Shown here: positions 62,905-64,000 of the stretch, piece by piece
How the letters are laid out: every line of letters starts with the position of its first letter
How positions within the stretch are numbered: the first letter of the stretch is position 1
Assembly (NCBI GenBank): GCA_965216335.1
Contig: OZ244154.1
Location: 2,294,001 to 2,358,000, forward strand
Length of the DNA: 64,000 nt
Origin: JAHEJE01 sp965216335
Lineage (GTDB): Bacteria > Pseudomonadota > Alphaproteobacteria > Rhizobiales > Aestuariivirgaceae
Direction: 5' to 3'
Translations under genes and position numbers: made by a program
Notes under the pieces: generated by a model
Databases searched by the model: none
What the model was told of the DNA's origin: nothing
Seen by the model: only the letters and a program-made list of their open reading frames with translations

Positions 62905-63819
62905 CTATTCCTGCTTGTCGGATTTGCCGCCGCTGGTGGTGTTATGCTGCTGCTGTTGCTGCTCGAGCAGTTTCTGGCGCTGCTTTTCGGTTTCTTCCTG
63001 CAGCTTGACCAGGTCCGGGTCGATAATCTCGATCTTGCCGGTCTTGCGCAGCTCGAGAATCTTGTCCTGCACGGCCTGGCGCAGCAGCACCTGGCGGATC
63101 GCCGGCTTGACGTTTTCGAGCGGCTGGGCACCCTGTTCCTTGATGTCTTCCAGCTTGATGATGTGCCAGCCAAAGTCGGTCTTGATCGGCGCCGATACAT
63201 CGCCCGGCTTCATGGCAAACACCGCGTTGGAGAACTCGGGCACCATTTCGCCGGCTGAGAAATAACCCAGATCGCCGCCATACTCCTTCGATCCGTCGAC
63301 GCTGTACTGCTTGGCAAGGTCCTCAAACTTATCTCCGGCCTTCAACCTTTCGGAGATCGTTTTGGCCTCTTCCTCGGTACCCAACAAGATGTGGCGGGCC
63401 CGGGCGCGCTTTTCCGGCGTCACCTTGGCAGCCTGCGCGTCGTAGGCTTTCCTGATCTCGTCGTCGGTGATCTGCGGCTTGATCTTGGCTGCGAAATAAG
63501 CGTCGCGCAACGCCTTGACCTGATAGAAGGCAAGCCGTTCCTTGTACTCGGAGCTGTCCTGCACACCTTCGGTCACGGCCAATTGGGCGAGCAGGTGGCG
63601 TTCCACGAGATACTCAACAATGAACGGATATCGAAGCTTGGCCGGCACGTCCGACAGATGCGGCAAAATATCATCGGCCGCCAATTTGACCTCGGAGGCG
63701 GTGATCGTGTGTCCGTTGACCCTGACGGCGGCCTTGTCTTCCTTGTCCTGCGCCATGCCCGCCTGACCACCAAGCGTGGTAAAGCAGACGATCCCGGCTA
63801 TCAGCAATGCTCGTTTCAT
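62905..63819 (-). CDS. parvulin-type peptidyl-prolyl isomerase (PpiC/SurA-like)
   Basis: The 304-residue protein has a signal peptide (about 1-22) and a SurA-like N-terminal helical part (about 30-130). The parvulin domain (about 138-235) has RARHILLGTEEEA and YFSAGEMVPEFSNAVFAM. The C-terminal tail is glutamine-rich. It folds periplasmic proteins. The ATG at 63819 follows GAGGA, and the longer frame to 63978 is not supported. Confidence 0.92.
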   Translation of the reverse strand: MKRALLIAGIVCFTTLGGQAGMAQDKEDKAAVRVNGHTITASEVKLAADDILPHLSDVPAKLRYPFIVEYLVERHLLAQLAVTEGVQDSSEYKERLAFYQVKALRDAYFAAKIKPQITDDEIRKAYDAQAAKVTPEKRARARHILLGTEEEAKTISERLKAGDKFEDLAKQYSVDGSKEYGGDLGYFSAGEMVPEFSNAVFAMKPGDVSAPIKTDFGWHIIKLEDIKEQGAQPLENVKPAIRQVLLRQAVQDKILELRKTGKIEIIDPDLVKLQEETEKQRQKLLEQQQQQHNTTSGGKSDKQE

Positions 63820-64000
63820 GACTTCCTCTGCGCCACAGCCGCGCGATATCCGCAGTCTGTTCGTTACGGGATGAACTTTCGGTCTCATTGCAGCGCAATT
63901 CCGGCAACAATATGCCCGGCGCCCATTTCGCCCCCCAAGCTTCAATCCCAGCTGTTTGACCGCGCACAATGATCGCAAAGCGGTTATCTTTCAAGGTGTC
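63820..64000. other. window end, no gene seen
   Basis: This 181-base stretch lies upstream of the parvulin gene and shows no supported coding sequence or clear signal. It probably holds the promoter of that gene and perhaps of a gene beyond the window. Confidence 0.4.

Noticed and set aside
1..64000. CRISPR array, tRNA or rRNA genes
   Set aside because: No regularly spaced direct repeats, cloverleaf genes or rRNA sequence were seen in the window.

Overview
The window is a gene-dense, high-GC stretch of chromosome from an alphaproteobacterium, most likely of the order Hyphomicrobiales (Rhizobiales). The evidence is a cbb3 oxidase operon of the fixNOQP-fixGHIS type under an FNR/FixK-type box, a small aa3-oxidase subunit IV gene in front of a three-subunit proton-translocating transhydrogenase, the rplU-rpmA-(acetyltransferase)-obgE-proB-proA-nadD-rsfS-rlmH-envC-ctpA run, an argJ-parvulin pair, and an L21 protein with a long C-terminal extension. 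No tRNA, rRNA, CRISPR array, prophage or transposase gene was found. The calls rest on reading the sequence; no database search was run.

Layout. 0.1-8 kb: galU, an outer-membrane barrel protein, kdsD (arabinose-5-phosphate isomerase), an SPFH/NfeD membrane pair, an exported protein of unknown function, a lysophospholipase-like hydrolase and a HisN-type phosphatase. 8.0-8.5 kb: a non-coding gap holding a candidate suhB/MmgR-type small RNA with a strong terminator. 8.5-16 kb: an N-formylglutamate amidohydrolase-like gene, an M24 creatinase/ectoine-hydrolase-like gene, pntB-pntAB-pntAA with its terminator, aa3 subunit IV and an ABC1 kinase. 15.7-18 kb: three exported proteins (L,D-transpeptidase, a Tat-type unknown protein, DUF302). 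18.1-27 kb: the complete cbb3 oxidase operon ccoNOQP-ccoGHIS plus a small cytochrome c, and, across a shared FNR-type palindrome, a hemerythrin-like gene. 27-33.5 kb: YqaA, DsbB, HNH nuclease, an AlkA-type glycosylase, GluQRS, a CubicO-type serine hydrolase and an orphan peptide-binding protein. 33.5-38.6 kb: a MotA/MotB-like envelope pair, suhB, efp and an AAA+ ATPase. 38.9-48.9 kb: the long housekeeping run from a clear sigma-70 promoter through rplU down to ctpA. 49-52.5 kb: a lytic transglycosylase, a DUF188 protein, a BaiN-type flavoprotein and an acetyltransferase. 52.5-59.5 kb: a TRAP transporter (dctP-dctQ-dctM) followed by an SDR dehydrogenase and an acyl-CoA dehydrogenase in one direction. 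59.7-64 kb: a class I amidotransferase-like hydrolase, an alpha/beta hydrolase, a 270-bp inverted-repeat element (MITE-like), argJ and a parvulin isomerase.

How genes work together. The cco operon encodes a high-affinity terminal oxidase and its copper and heme assembly factors, expected to be switched on at low oxygen. The TRAP-SDR-acyl-CoA dehydrogenase run looks like a carboxylic-acid uptake and degradation unit. Several envelope functions (MotA/MotB-like pair, EnvC/CtpA, MltB-like transglycosylase, L,D-transpeptidase, KdsD) are spread through the window.

The least explained features are the three-arm inverted-repeat element beside argJ, the 330-residue coiled-coil tail on the TRAP permease, the folded leader in front of rplU, the Tat-exported protein with three internal repeats, and the MotA/MotB-like pair. 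I did not find a clearly new multi-gene defence or signalling system.
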